DNA from: PALSA-1006 sp041660815
GTDB taxonomy: Bacteria; Pseudomonadota; Gammaproteobacteria; Burkholderiales; Gallionellaceae
Direction: 5' to 3'
Assembly: GCA_041660815.1 (NCBI GenBank)
Contig: JBAZVN010000009.1
Coordinates: 62,001-126,000 of the forward strand
Length of the DNA stretch: 64,000 bases
Of the stretch, positions 51,432 to 59,350 are shown piece by piece; positions within the stretch are counted from its first letter, which is position 1, and each line of letters opens with the position of its first letter. The translations under genes and the position numbers were made by a program. The notes below the pieces were generated by a model. The model did no database searches. It saw only the letters and a program-made list of their open reading frames with translations, and had not been told where the DNA came from.

Positions 51432-54400
51432 ATGTCCGCTACATTCTCCGATTTTTACGCTAATCTCGACCCCGATCCGCTCAAGCGCGGTAAGCAGTTC
51501 GAGCATTTCGTTAAATGGTTTTTGCTGAACGATCCCGAATGGCAAACCCAAGTCGAGCAAGTGTGGCTCTGGGATGAATGGCCGCAACGCTGGGGTGCGG
51601 ATTGCGGCGTAGATTTGGTATTTCGCCACAAGAACGGCGACCATTGGGCAGTGCAAGCCAAGTGCTATTCTCCCGACTACGACATCACCAAACACGATGT
51701 TGATAAATTCCTCAGCGAATCGAGCAGGCCGCTCATCCAGCACCGTCTGCTGATTGCCACCACTGACCGCATCGGCGCGAATGCCAAACAAGTCTGCGAC
51801 GCACAAGACAAACCCGTCACTCGTATTCTGCGCTCCCGTCTTGAGAACGCCGCGCTGGACTATCCCGCCAACTTCGCCGCACTCCCGCAAGCCAAACGCA
51901 AACCGCGCCGCACGCCAAAAGAACACCAACTCGAAGCCATCGAAGCGGTAGTAGAAGGGCTTAAAAATGCCGACCGAGGCCAACTCATCGTGGCCTGCGG
52001 CACAGGCAAGACCTACACCACGCTGTGGATCAAAGAAAGACTAGTGACCCATAAAACGTTGAACCCCGATTACCCATTAAGCAGCGAACCTCCTGTAGGA
52101 GCGGCTTTAGCCGCGAATGGCATTCGCCAGCACACCCCACTCGCTTTCAGCTCGCAGAGTACGAGAGCTGGCTCCTATGAGGGGGACATTGCTAATGAAC
52201 AGTCAGAAATTAACACTGCTGAATTAATCGGTGCAACCCGCACCTTAGTATTGCTGCCCTCGCTCGGCCTATTGGCGCAAACTCTGCGCGAATGGACTTT
52301 TGCTGCCACTACCCCGTTTGAGGTGTTGTGCGTCTGTTCCGATCAGACCGTCGGCAGCAAAGGAAATGATGAATCGATTCATAGTGTTGCAGAATTGGCT
52401 TTTCCCGTCACCTCGGATGCCGAAGAAGTAAAACGTTTCCTCAGTGGTGCGGGCAACCGCGTCGTATTCTCCACCTACCAATCCTCGCTGGTGGTTGCCG
52501 CCGCCCAAGCCGATGTCAGCATTCCGGCCTTCGACCTTGCCGTAGCGGACGAAGCCCACCGTTGCGCGGGCAAAGTCGGCAGCGACTTCACCGCCATCCT
52601 CGACGACGCGCAAATACGCACAGCCAAGCGCCTATTCGCCACCGCCACCCCGCGCACCTACTCCAGCACCGTGCATAAAGCCGCCGCAGATCGCGGTGTC
52701 GAAGTGGTCGGCATGGATAACGCCGCCCAGTTTGGCGAAGTGCTGTACGCCTTGCCGTTCGGCAAAGCCATCGAACGCAAACTGCTCACTGACTACCGCG
52801 TCGTCATCATCGGCGTGGACGACCCCACCATCGCGCAGTGGATCGCCAAGCGAGAACTGGTCACTACCGGCACAGACATTAAAACTGCTGAATCGCTCGC
52901 CGCCCAGATCGGCCTGCTCAAAGCCATCAAAGACTACGACCTCAAGCGCATCATCAGCTTCCACAGCCGCGTCAACCGCGCCGAAGCCTTCACCACCGAC
53001 ATGCAAAACACCCTGCAGTGGATCAGCGACGAACATCGCCCCAGCGGAACCCTGCGCACCGACTTCGTCTCCGGCAACATGCCCGCCAACAAGCGCAAGA
53101 TCAAACTCGATCAACTCAAAGCACTGAATGCCAATGAACGCGGCGTGTTGAGCAATGCGCGCTGCCTGTCCGAAGGTGTGGATGTGCCATCGCTCGATGG
53201 TGTGGCCTTCATCGACCCGCGCAGCAGCCAGGTGGACATCATTCAGGCCGTGGGCCGCGCCATTCGCCTGAGTCCAGACAAGAAGGCGGGCACGATTGTA
53301 TTACCGGTGTTTATTGCCTCTGGAGAGGATGCTGCAAGCACCATAGAGGCGAGTCATTTCAAACCTGTTTGGGATGTGCTGAATGCGTTGAAGGCGCACG
53401 ACGATGTGCTGGCTTGCGAGCTGGATCAGGTCAGGACTGAACTGGGCAAGAAGCCGGGTTCAGGTATCAGCGCAGACGGGTTGGGGAAAATAAGTATTGA
53501 TCTGCCTGCCACGGTGGATGCGAATTTTGGCAGCTCACTGCGCACTTATTTAGTCGAGCAAGTCACGGCATCTTGGAATTACTGGTTTGGATTGCTTGAG
53601 GCATTTACAGTAAGTTGCGGGCATAGCAGACCGCCCCAAGATAGCGAAATAAATGAAAATGGAAAACGCAATAAATTGCCTTTGGGTAGTTGGGTTGCAA
53701 CTCAACGAGGACAGAAAGATACCATGTCTTCTGACCGCAAAGCACGGTTGGAAGCGTTGCCCGGATGGAGTTGGGATCCTTATGCAGATAAATGGGAAGA
53801 AGGGTTCCTATATCTCAAGGAGTATGCGGATCGGGAAGGACACTCCCAGCCAACCCAAAAGTGGATGGCTGCTGATGGATTTCGAGTCGGTCAGTGGGTT
53901 TCCGTTCAACGAACAAACATGGGCGGCATGCCATCGGAGCGCAAATCACGACTAGAAGCCTTGCCCGGTTGGACGTGGGATCCACATGCAGAGAAATGGG
54001 AAATTGGTTTTCGTCATCTCAAGGAATTTGCAGAACGTAATGGGCATTGTCAACCTCCACAAAAATGGGTGAATGCTGATGGATATATGTTGGGTGTATG
54101 GGTGAATTCTCAAAGATGCAAGCTGGATAGTGTGACACCTGAGCGCAAATCAAGACTAGAAGCATTGCCCGGTTGGACGTGGGATCCACATGCAGAGAAA
54201 TGGGAAGAAGGATTTCGCCATCTAAAGGAGTTCGCAGATCGAGAGGGGCATGCCAAAGTTTTGGGGGACACTAAAACGTCCGATGGTTATCGCATTGGTC
54301 AGTGGGTCGGTGTTCAGCGAAATACAAAAGACAGTATGACAACGGAGCGCAAAACACGATTAGAAGCATTGCCCGGTTGGGTGTGGGGTTCGCATGAAGA

Positions 54401-55013
54401 TAAATGGGAAGAAGGATTTCGCCAACTGAAGGAGTTCGCAGATCGAGAGGGGCATGCCAAGATTGTAAGGGGTGCCATAGCTTCTGATGGATATAAGCTT
54501 GGCTCATGGGTCGCTGTTCAGCGAATATCAAAAAACAACATGCCACCGGAGCGCAAAGCTCGGCTCGAAGCATTACCCGGATGGAGTTGGGATCCGCATG
54601 CTGAAAAATGGGAAATTGGCTTTCGCTGCCTCAAGGAATTCTCAGATAAAGAGGGGCATGCCAAGGTATTGAGCGATTACGAAACGGCAGATGGATTTTG
54701 CTTGGGGGCATGGGTTGGCAGGCAACGAACCACAAAAGAAAGATTGTCACCAGAGTTTAAAGCACGGCTGGAAGCATTGCCTGACTGGAGTTGGGCTGAG
54801 CGTGCTTTATTAAAGTGGGGCGATTGGTTTGGCTATCTCAAGAAATTTGTGGATAGCGAGGGGCATACTAAGGTACCTATCAACTACGAGACTCTTGACG
54901 GATATAAGCTCGGGGGATGGGTTGTCAGGCAACGATCTGCAAAAGAAAGATTGTCACTGGAGCGCAGGGCACGTTTGGAAGCATTACCCGGTTGGGGTTG
55001 GCGAGTTAAGTGA
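51432..55013 (+). CDS. Mrr-type nuclease / SF2 helicase with seven helicase-associated repeats
   Basis: 1193 residues. The N-terminal ~110 residues are an Mrr-like PD-(D/E)xK nuclease: E24, D61 (GVDLVF) and Q75-A-K77. The SF2 helicase follows: TPKEHQLEAIEAV, Walker A CGTGKTY (~189-195), DEAH at 373-376, TATPR (~404) and QAVGRAIR. Residues ~713-1193 are seven ~68-residue helicase-associated (HA) repeats of the KWEEGFRHLKEFADREGHAKV...LEALPGWTWDPHAE type. It resembles a Type III/Type I-like restriction or phage-defence translocase. Residues ~218-250 are an in-frame REP-like insert. It heads an operon with an AbiGi-like gene 28 bases downstream. Substrate specificity and defence role are inference. 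Confidence 0.85.
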   Translation: MSATFSDFYANLDPDPLKRGKQFEHFVKWFLLNDPEWQTQVEQVWLWDEWPQRWGADCGVDLVFRHKNGDHWAVQAKCYSPDYDITKHDVDKFLSESSRPLIQHRLLIATTDRIGANAKQVCDAQDKPVTRILRSRLENAALDYPANFAALPQAKRKPRRTPKEHQLEAIEAVVEGLKNADRGQLIVACGTGKTYTTLWIKERLVTHKTLNPDYPLSSEPPVGAALAANGIRQHTPLAFSSQSTRAGSYEGDIANEQSEINTAELIGATRTLVLLPSLGLLAQTLREWTFAATTPFEVLCVCSDQTVGSKGNDESIHSVAELAFPVTSDAEEVKRFLSGAGNRVVFSTYQSSLVVAAAQADVSIPAFDLAVADEAHRCAGKVGSDFTAILDDAQIRTAKRLFATATPRTYSSTVHKAAADRGVEVVGMDNAAQFGEVLYALPFGKAIERKLLTDYRVVIIGVDDPTIAQWIAKRELVTTGTDIKTAESLAAQIGLLKAIKDYDLKRIISFHSRVNRAEAFTTDMQNTLQWISDEHRPSGTLRTDFVSGNMPANKRKIKLDQLKALNANERGVLSNARCLSEGVDVPSLDGVAFIDPRSSQVDIIQAVGRAIRLSPDKKAGTIVLPVFIASGEDAASTIEASHFKPVWDVLNALKAHDDVLACELDQVRTELGKKPGSGISADGLGKISIDLPATVDANFGSSLRTYLVEQVTASWNYWFGLLEAFTVSCGHSRPPQDSEINENGKRNKLPLGSWVATQRGQKDTMSSDRKARLEALPGWSWDPYADKWEEGFLYLKEYADREGHSQPTQKWMAADGFRVGQWVSVQRTNMGGMPSERKSRLEALPGWTWDPHAEKWEIGFRHLKEFAERNGHCQPPQKWVNADGYMLGVWVNSQRCKLDSVTPERKSRLEALPGWTWDPHAEKWEEGFRHLKEFADREGHAKVLGDTKTSDGYRIGQWVGVQRNTKDSMTTERKTRLEALPGWVWGSHEDKWEEGFRQLKEFADREGHAKIVRGAIASDGYKLGSWVAVQRISKNNMPPERKARLEALPGWSWDPHAEKWEIGFRCLKEFSDKEGHAKVLSDYETADGFCLGAWVGRQRTTKERLSPEFKARLEALPDWSWAERALLKWGDWFGYLKKFVDSEGHTKVPINYETLDGYKLGGWVVRQRSAKERLSLERRARLEALPGWGWRVK
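52089..52184. repeat. REP-like element inside the helicase gene
   Basis: About 96 bp with inverted ends: TAGGAGCGGCT at the left (within 52095-52106) and, reverse complemented, TAGGAGCCAGCT at the right. It carries the common TAGGAGCGGCTTTAGCCGCGA type palindrome. It remains in frame and adds about 32 residues (PPVGAALAANGIRQHTP...) between Walker A and the next helicase motif. Confidence 0.65.
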
Positions 55014-55041
55014 GGGCATATTTGAAGTTAACTAAATACAT

Positions 55042-55779
55042 ATGAAACCAAGATCACACACACTCTTCCATTTCACCAAAAGTGTCGAGACTTTAGAAAG
55101 TATCTTGGCTAATGGTTTTTGGCCGAAATACTGCCAAGAGGATTTTAAATGGTACAACCCAGAAACAGGGCTTATCAGTTATCCGATGGTATGTTTTTGC
55201 GATATTCCGTTAACCAGAATTGATGCTCACGTAAAATTTTACGGCAGCTATGGACTAGGCTTAACTAAGCAGTGGGCAATGTCAAACAGACTTAGCCCAG
55301 TAATCTATATTTCCAAAGACACAAATGTTTCTAATGCGTTAACTCGCATGTTGCATAAAAGCCCACGTCCCCCGTTGGAAAGCTATAAGGAAAGTGCAGA
55401 AGATATTATTTCAATAATTTCGTACATTAAGCCAATAGAGGGCAATTGCAAAGTTGATGGCAAGCCAGTTATAAAAGAGTTCTATCAGGAGAATGAATGG
55501 AGGTATACCGCCGATGGTAAGGGATTTTTGCCTCAGTGGATTTCAAAGGAAGATCATTCATCACAGGAACTCTTGTCGTCTTATAATGGGCTGGCGGCGG
55601 CTGTGAGTCCACTGCAATTTACAGCCAAAGATGTCAGATATATTTTCGTCAAACTTGACAAAGATATTCCAAAAATAATTGATTTTATCCAAGCCAAACT
55701 TACGCATTACACAGAACGTGATCGCAAGATATTAGCGTCACGGATTATTTCGTTAAAAAGTATCAATGTTGATCTTTAG
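55042..55779 (+). CDS. AbiGi-like abortive infection protein
   Basis: 245 residues. The pattern TLFHFTKSVETLESILANGFWPKYCQED, SYPMVCFCDIPLTRIDAHVKFYGSYGLGLTKQW and SPVIYISKD fits the AbiGi family (PF10899), originally the antitoxin-like half of the lactococcal AbiG phage-resistance pair. The AbiGii-type partner is not beside it. It starts 28 bases after the helicase gene and ends five bases before the frame of the next gene, so one operon is likely. Family assignment is by remembered pattern, not by search. Confidence 0.7.
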   Translation: MKPRSHTLFHFTKSVETLESILANGFWPKYCQEDFKWYNPETGLISYPMVCFCDIPLTRIDAHVKFYGSYGLGLTKQWAMSNRLSPVIYISKDTNVSNALTRMLHKSPRPPLESYKESAEDIISIISYIKPIEGNCKVDGKPVIKEFYQENEWRYTADGKGFLPQWISKEDHSSQELLSSYNGLAAAVSPLQFTAKDVRYIFVKLDKDIPKIIDFIQAKLTHYTERDRKILASRIISLKSINVDL

Positions 55780-55832
55780 GCGTATTGACTCACAAGGCGT
55801 TTACACCAACCACTATTTGCGGAAAACAAACT

Positions 55833-56504
55833 ATGGTAAGCCAACCAATAAATCTCCCAAGTGAGTCCTTTAAGTCGAAGAAAGATGCAACGGATTTCTT
55901 TCAGAAAATGCTCAACCGTTATCAAGATGGGGATGAGTTAACACCAGAAGATGACACTATTCTATACGAGCTACTTCAACTTCATCCAGAGGCATTCGAT
56001 AAGATCGGCGTTGGGGTGAAGCGGTTTTATCGCAGAAGGTCACCAAACCATCCAACAAGTTGCTTTCATATTGAACGCACCGATGGGAGTGCTACTGATT
56101 TTTCGTATGGATCTTGCATTTCAAAAAAAGCTCCCGCCCCCGAACAGCAGTTCTATGCTGCCTGCCGATACGCGGTATCTTTGGAATTAACTCTCCAAAA
56201 GAAGCAGTTGTTTAACGAGGCTGGCGGCATTATTAATTGCGCAAAAACTGGGGCGAAAATTACGATTGATGACGCTGAATATCGGCACACTATTCCGCGT
56301 TTTAGAGAAATCGTCGCGGGCTTCATTGCGGAAAACAACATCACCATTTCTCCGGCTCTGATCACTCATAGCGCGGATATGCAATACGTTGCACAGTTTG
56401 CCGATCGCGATATGGAAAATGCGTTCAAAACCTATCACGCAAAGCATGCAAAATTGGCTATGTATAAAAAATATGCGCGCAATGAGGGGGCGGGTTCGGA
56501 TTAA
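55833..56504 (+). CDS. DUF3223 (DCL-like) protein
   Basis: 223 residues from the ATG at 55833; the TTG at 55785 would add 16 residues with no clear ribosome binding site. The N-terminal half fits DUF3223: FKSKKDATDFFQKMLNRY, LYELLQLHPEAFDKIGVGVKRFYRRR and CFHIERTDGSATDFSYGSCI. The plant DCL protein of this fold is linked to rRNA processing; bacterial members are uncharacterised. The C-terminal half (EAGGIINCAKTGAKITIDDAEYRHTI...) looks like a nucleic-acid- or metal-linked module. Position suggests it belongs to the helicase-AbiGi operon. Confidence 0.7.
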   Translation: MVSQPINLPSESFKSKKDATDFFQKMLNRYQDGDELTPEDDTILYELLQLHPEAFDKIGVGVKRFYRRRSPNHPTSCFHIERTDGSATDFSYGSCISKKAPAPEQQFYAACRYAVSLELTLQKKQLFNEAGGIINCAKTGAKITIDDAEYRHTIPRFREIVAGFIAENNITISPALITHSADMQYVAQFADRDMENAFKTYHAKHAKLAMYKKYARNEGAGSD

Positions 56505-56684
56505 ATTCACGCCCGGAAAGTCGCGTGGAGCGATTCAAGCTACGCCGCTATCGGCATAACCTCTTGGTCGATTTTGTCGCCCAGTTCGTTTTCGGCGATT
56601 TCAAGATCGTACTGTGTTTGCAGGTTCATCCATGTTTGCGCGGTCATGCCGAACAAGCGGCCAAGGCGCATGGCGGTGTCGGCG
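56485..56684. repeat. direct repeat flanking the Abi_C gene, left copy
   Basis: Matches 57744-57943 at a constant offset of 1259 bases. A first block GGGGGCGGGTTCGGATTAAA (56485-56509) and a second 144-bp block from 56541 (about three mismatches by eye) are separated by a diverged 31-base stretch. The second block encodes the C-terminal part of a HigA-type antitoxin on the minus strand. Confidence 0.75.
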
Positions 56685-56749
56685 GTGACGGCGCGTTTTC
56701 CAGCGCGCCACAAACTGAACAGCCATACAGCGGACATCGGCGAACTCAT
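56540..56749 (-). pseudogene. truncated HigA-type antitoxin, C-terminal fragment
   Basis: About the last 50 residues (GKRAVTADTAMRLGRLFGMTAQTWMNLQTQYDLEIAENELGDKIDQEVMPIAA in sense) match the intact antitoxin at 57799-58137 almost exactly. The residues before GKRAVTAD (MSSPMSAVWLFSLWRA) do not form the expected helix-turn-helix. It is a gene remnant duplicated together with the direct repeat, possibly carrying a different original N-terminus. Confidence 0.7.
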
Positions 56750-56794
56750 GCAACCGCCACTTGGCAGTCAGTCGCTTCGGACTAATTAATTTAG

Positions 56795-57709
56795 TTAGTT
56801 ACGTGTTTCCTCCACCAAAAGTAGAATTGCCGATGCTGTAGTATTGATTGCAAATTGCGCAATGTGCTGTGGTACTTGTTTCGAAATTGTGCCAGCTCCA
56901 TGCGCCGTGCTTAATCGGTTCCGAAGCGTAGCTACAAGTATCAGCGGATCAGTAAAGAATTTATCTAGTTGCGTCTGCGCAATAATTTTATTAAGTAACG
57001 TAGACGCGGTGTCTGTCTGTAGGTAAGGCCATTTTTTCTTGTCGCAAATGACCTTCATTACGCTCTCAAAGGCACTTCCACATTTCGTAAGGCAGTCGCC
57101 ATAATCCTTTTTACGGTAATCCTGTAACGCTTCCAAAAATTCACTATTTGCGGAGGAGAACGCAGGGTCGGTAAGTAAGTGCAATGCCGGAGCAATTGCC
57201 TCTGAATGTACAAGACGATTCTCTCGCAATACTACTTTAGGGTAGACCCCAACCACTCTAAAGGTCGTCGGTTGGCCACGGTACTCGCGTTGTTCCTCAA
57301 CTTCGACATACTCTGTGAGGAAATATGGGAGATTATCGACGTCAAAGAACGAATTTATTTGACCAACGAATTCACTCTTTGAATTTATACGCCTGAACGC
57401 ATCGACTTTGAAAATGTACTCAACGAAATCCAGAAAATGATCTGATTCACATGACTCCAAAAAGTGAAGAACATCTTCAATGTTATTCGAGGATCTAATT
57501 TTAGGAGATAGAACGGGAGTCCCATGAAGATACGCTAGTTTCTGATGAACTTGATCCCAGAAATCCGAAATGTATCCTGTTGGCTCAATAACATCACGGC
57601 ATAACAGTAGGATACGGTTTCGAAAGCTATTACTTATCGGCTGTGGCACATTTGGTGAAGCCACTTTCCGCTTAGAAAAAACGTCGAAGATGGATCGCAG
57701 GAACTGCAT
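56795..57709 (-). CDS. Abi_C-domain (abortive infection C-terminus) protein
   Basis: 304 residues. The C-terminal ~90 residues have the Abi_C pattern (PF14355): CGSAFESVMKVICDKKKWPY, DTASTLLNKIIAQTQL, ATLRNRLSTAHGAG and HIAQFAINTTASAILLLVEE. The N-terminal ~200 residues resemble the N-terminal parts of AbiJ-like and STM4504-type proteins. The family has been linked to phage resistance. The gene is visibly more AT-rich than its surroundings and is bracketed by direct repeats of a higA 3' end, both signs of recent acquisition. Confidence 0.75.
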   Translation of the reverse strand: MQFLRSIFDVFSKRKVASPNVPQPISNSFRNRILLLCRDVIEPTGYISDFWDQVHQKLAYLHGTPVLSPKIRSSNNIEDVLHFLESCESDHFLDFVEYIFKVDAFRRINSKSEFVGQINSFFDVDNLPYFLTEYVEVEEQREYRGQPTTFRVVGVYPKVVLRENRLVHSEAIAPALHLLTDPAFSSANSEFLEALQDYRKKDYGDCLTKCGSAFESVMKVICDKKKWPYLQTDTASTLLNKIIAQTQLDKFFTDPLILVATLRNRLSTAHGAGTISKQVPQHIAQFAINTTASAILLLVEETRN

Positions 57710-57743
57710 ATTTTCATTAGCCTTTTAATGTGATTAGGCGATA

Positions 57744-57943
57744 AGGGGGCAGGTTCGGATTAAATTCCCGTCCAAAAAATCTCTTGGAATAGCCCACGCT
57801 ACGCCGCTATCGGCATAACCTCTTGGTCGATTTTCTCGCCCAGTTCGTTTTCGGCGATTTCCAGATCGTACTGTGTTTGCAGGTTCATCCATGTTTGCGC
57901 GGACATGCCGAACAAGCGGCCAAGGCGCATGGCGGTGTCGGCG
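57744..57943. repeat. direct repeat flanking the Abi_C gene, right copy
   Basis: Counterpart of 56485-56684. Here the 144-bp block forms the 3' end of the intact HigA-type gene. The two copies bracket the 915-base Abi_C gene. Confidence 0.75.
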
Positions 57944-58137
57944 CGATTGCCGGTGCAGATTTCATCTATGCGGCGCTGGGGGACGCTGGTGAATTTTGCG
58001 ACCTTGTAGCGGATCAGCCCCAGGGGTTCGATGAAATCATGCAGCAGGATTTCGCCGGGATGCACGGGCGCAAGCTGTTCGCCTGTGATGACATTGCCCC
58101 ACTTCATGTTGTTCAATTCTTCGCGCTGAATACTCAT
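57799..58137 (-). CDS. HigA/VapI-type XRE antitoxin
   Basis: 112 residues. The core HPGEILLHDFIEPLGLIRYKVAKFTSVPQRRIDEICTGNRADTAMRLGRLFGM is the HigA/VapI helix-turn-helix; the acidic tail (ELGEKIDQEVMPIAA) is typical. The normal order is higB before higA, but upstream here is a ParE-type toxin with its own antitoxin, not HigB. The antitoxin is therefore either an orphan or part of a mixed three-gene unit. A likely internal start is MKWGNVITGEQLAPVHPGE (58107). Confidence 0.82.
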   Translation of the reverse strand: MSIQREELNNMKWGNVITGEQLAPVHPGEILLHDFIEPLGLIRYKVAKFTSVPQRRIDEICTGNRADTAMRLGRLFGMSAQTWMNLQTQYDLEIAENELGEKIDQEVMPIAA

Positions 58138-58159
58138 TTCATTCCCTTAGTGGATCAGT

Positions 58160-58459
58160 TCAGCTCTTAATTCTGTCCGTCCAATATCCTGGTTGTCGAG
58201 ATTGGTGTGCTACTGCGAATACCACGATGCCATTGGCGTGCGGGCGATAAAAGACAGAGAACGGAAAACCAGCAGGCATCACACACCGAGTTCCTGCAAC
58301 TGACGGCGACCCTGCCTCTGGAAACCCAATCGCGCGACTGGTTGCCTCTTCGATGGCTGCGATAAATCGGAGTGAAAGTTGATTCTGAATTTGTCTGTAG
58401 TAGGAGACTTCAGCAAGAAATTCGTGCCGTGCCTGCGCCACAAAACGCACTCGTTTCAT
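58160..58459 (-). CDS. RelE/ParE-superfamily toxin
   Basis: 99 residues: VAQARHEFLAEVSYYRQIQNQLSLRFIAAIEEA, then FPFSVFYRPHANGIVVFAVAHQSRQPGYWTDR, the ParE/RelE fold with the conserved PxxVxY and HQxRxPGYW endings. It could block gyrase (ParE) or the ribosome (RelE). Its ATG overlaps the stop of the antitoxin gene upstream (ATGA), which assures coordinated synthesis. Confidence 0.85.
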   Translation of the reverse strand: MKRVRFVAQARHEFLAEVSYYRQIQNQLSLRFIAAIEEATSRAIGFPEAGSPSVAGTRCVMPAGFPFSVFYRPHANGIVVFAVAHQSRQPGYWTDRIKS

Positions 58460-58686
58460 TGGGCGATGCGCTTCGCTTCTGCAAATACATCTTCGGCGGA
58501 AAAAAGGGCTGCCTCCCCGCGCTCAAATGCTGCCACACGCGCTTCAACTTCGCGGCTCCAATCGGTGTCAAATTTCAGTCCCTGTCCTTCATGGATAGAT
58601 TCGAGCAGCAATTCTGCCAAGCGAGCGCGCTCGCCAGAAGAAAGGGCTCGTGCTTGATTTTCGACTTCGGCAAATGTGGATGACAT
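58456..58686 (-). CDS. addiction-module antitoxin (PF09720-like)
   Basis: 76 residues: EVENQARALSSGERARLAELLLESI, WSREVEARVAAFERGEAALFSAEDVFAE, the usual pattern of the short antitoxins that pair with ParE/RelE toxins. It is first of the pair and overlaps the toxin by four bases. The acidic helix and C-terminal V-F-A-E-A-K region bind the toxin. Confidence 0.85.
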   Translation of the reverse strand: MSSTFAEVENQARALSSGERARLAELLLESIHEGQGLKFDTDWSREVEARVAAFERGEAALFSAEDVFAEAKRIAQ

Positions 58687-59350
58687 AGTGTGGCTCCAAT
58701 AAAGGATTTAACTGGCATATATTTTACCCATAACATCTGGGGCCAGGCCACATGATTTAATGGATTAGGTTCGAATTAAGCTTTACAACTGACAACGCTT
58801 ATGGCGATATGGGGGCGAGTTCGAAATATATCTCGCCCACAACTAGCGCCAGAATCAAAGGGGATAAAGTTACGTGGCAAGCAACTCCCTTAAGTCGCTT
58901 CTTATAACAAATTGATTAAATATGATATTTTTTGAGTGTCTTTTGGGCGATTTACTGATGTGCAACGGCCAGCACGATTACTTTCGCAGGTGTCAGTTTG
59001 TAGATGATTGAATAGGGAAATGTTGAGAGTACGAGTTTGCGGATGCCAGCTCTCGTCCAAGGTTTGCCCATTAGGGGGAAGTCTATCAATCCGTCCACCG
59101 AGTCGGTTAAGTGCGCGCATTTTTGCAATGGTGTCGGTGACATCGTTGAGCACTATACTCTCGGTTAGTTGCGGCTTGAGGCAATGCGGATTAATGGCGG
59201 TTTTATCAAGAATCCCGCTGACCTGCGCAACAAAATCAGCTTGACGCAACTGCCGTACATTCACGTTTATAAAATCGCATATTTTCTGCGCTACAATGCT
59301 TGTGCCTTCATCATCCTCAGTAAAATCCAAATCCTGCAAAGACAGGCCAA
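58687..59350. other. decayed accessory DNA between the TA unit and relA
   Basis: A 664-base stretch with no intact gene apart from the ParE remnant described separately. It includes GATATGGGGGCGAGTTCG near 58805, similar to the AAGGGGGCAGGTTCG block of the direct repeats, suggesting repeated recombination at such motifs. Confidence 0.45.
58952..59240 (-). pseudogene. RelE/ParE-type toxin remnant
   Basis: The frame ending at 58952 encodes GIRKLVLSTFPYSIIYKLTPAKVIVLAVAHQ, a clear ParE/RelE C-terminal half, but a TAA follows HQ where R-x-P-G-Y-W is expected. The N-terminal half is found in another frame (NDVTDTIAKMRALN), so a frameshift plus premature stop inactivated it. No antitoxin partner is next to it. 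Confidence 0.6.

Noticed and set aside
51318..51983. 221-codon open frame on the minus strand
   Set aside because: It lies opposite the nuclease part of the helicase gene, whose conserved Mrr and helicase motifs leave no doubt about the coding strand.
53565..55010. CRISPR array, because of regularly spaced repeats of about 200 bases
   Set aside because: The repeats are coding, in frame, and far too long; they are helicase-associated protein repeats.
56485..57950. Integron-type attC sites at the direct repeats
   Set aside because: The repeat lacks the GTTRRRY / RYYYAAC core sites (it reads GTTCGGA), and no integron integrase is present in the window.
58902..59339. 145-codon frame on the minus strand upstream of relA
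   Set aside because: Only part of it fits (the ParE N-terminal half), and the true toxin C-terminus is in another frame; treated as a pseudogene instead.
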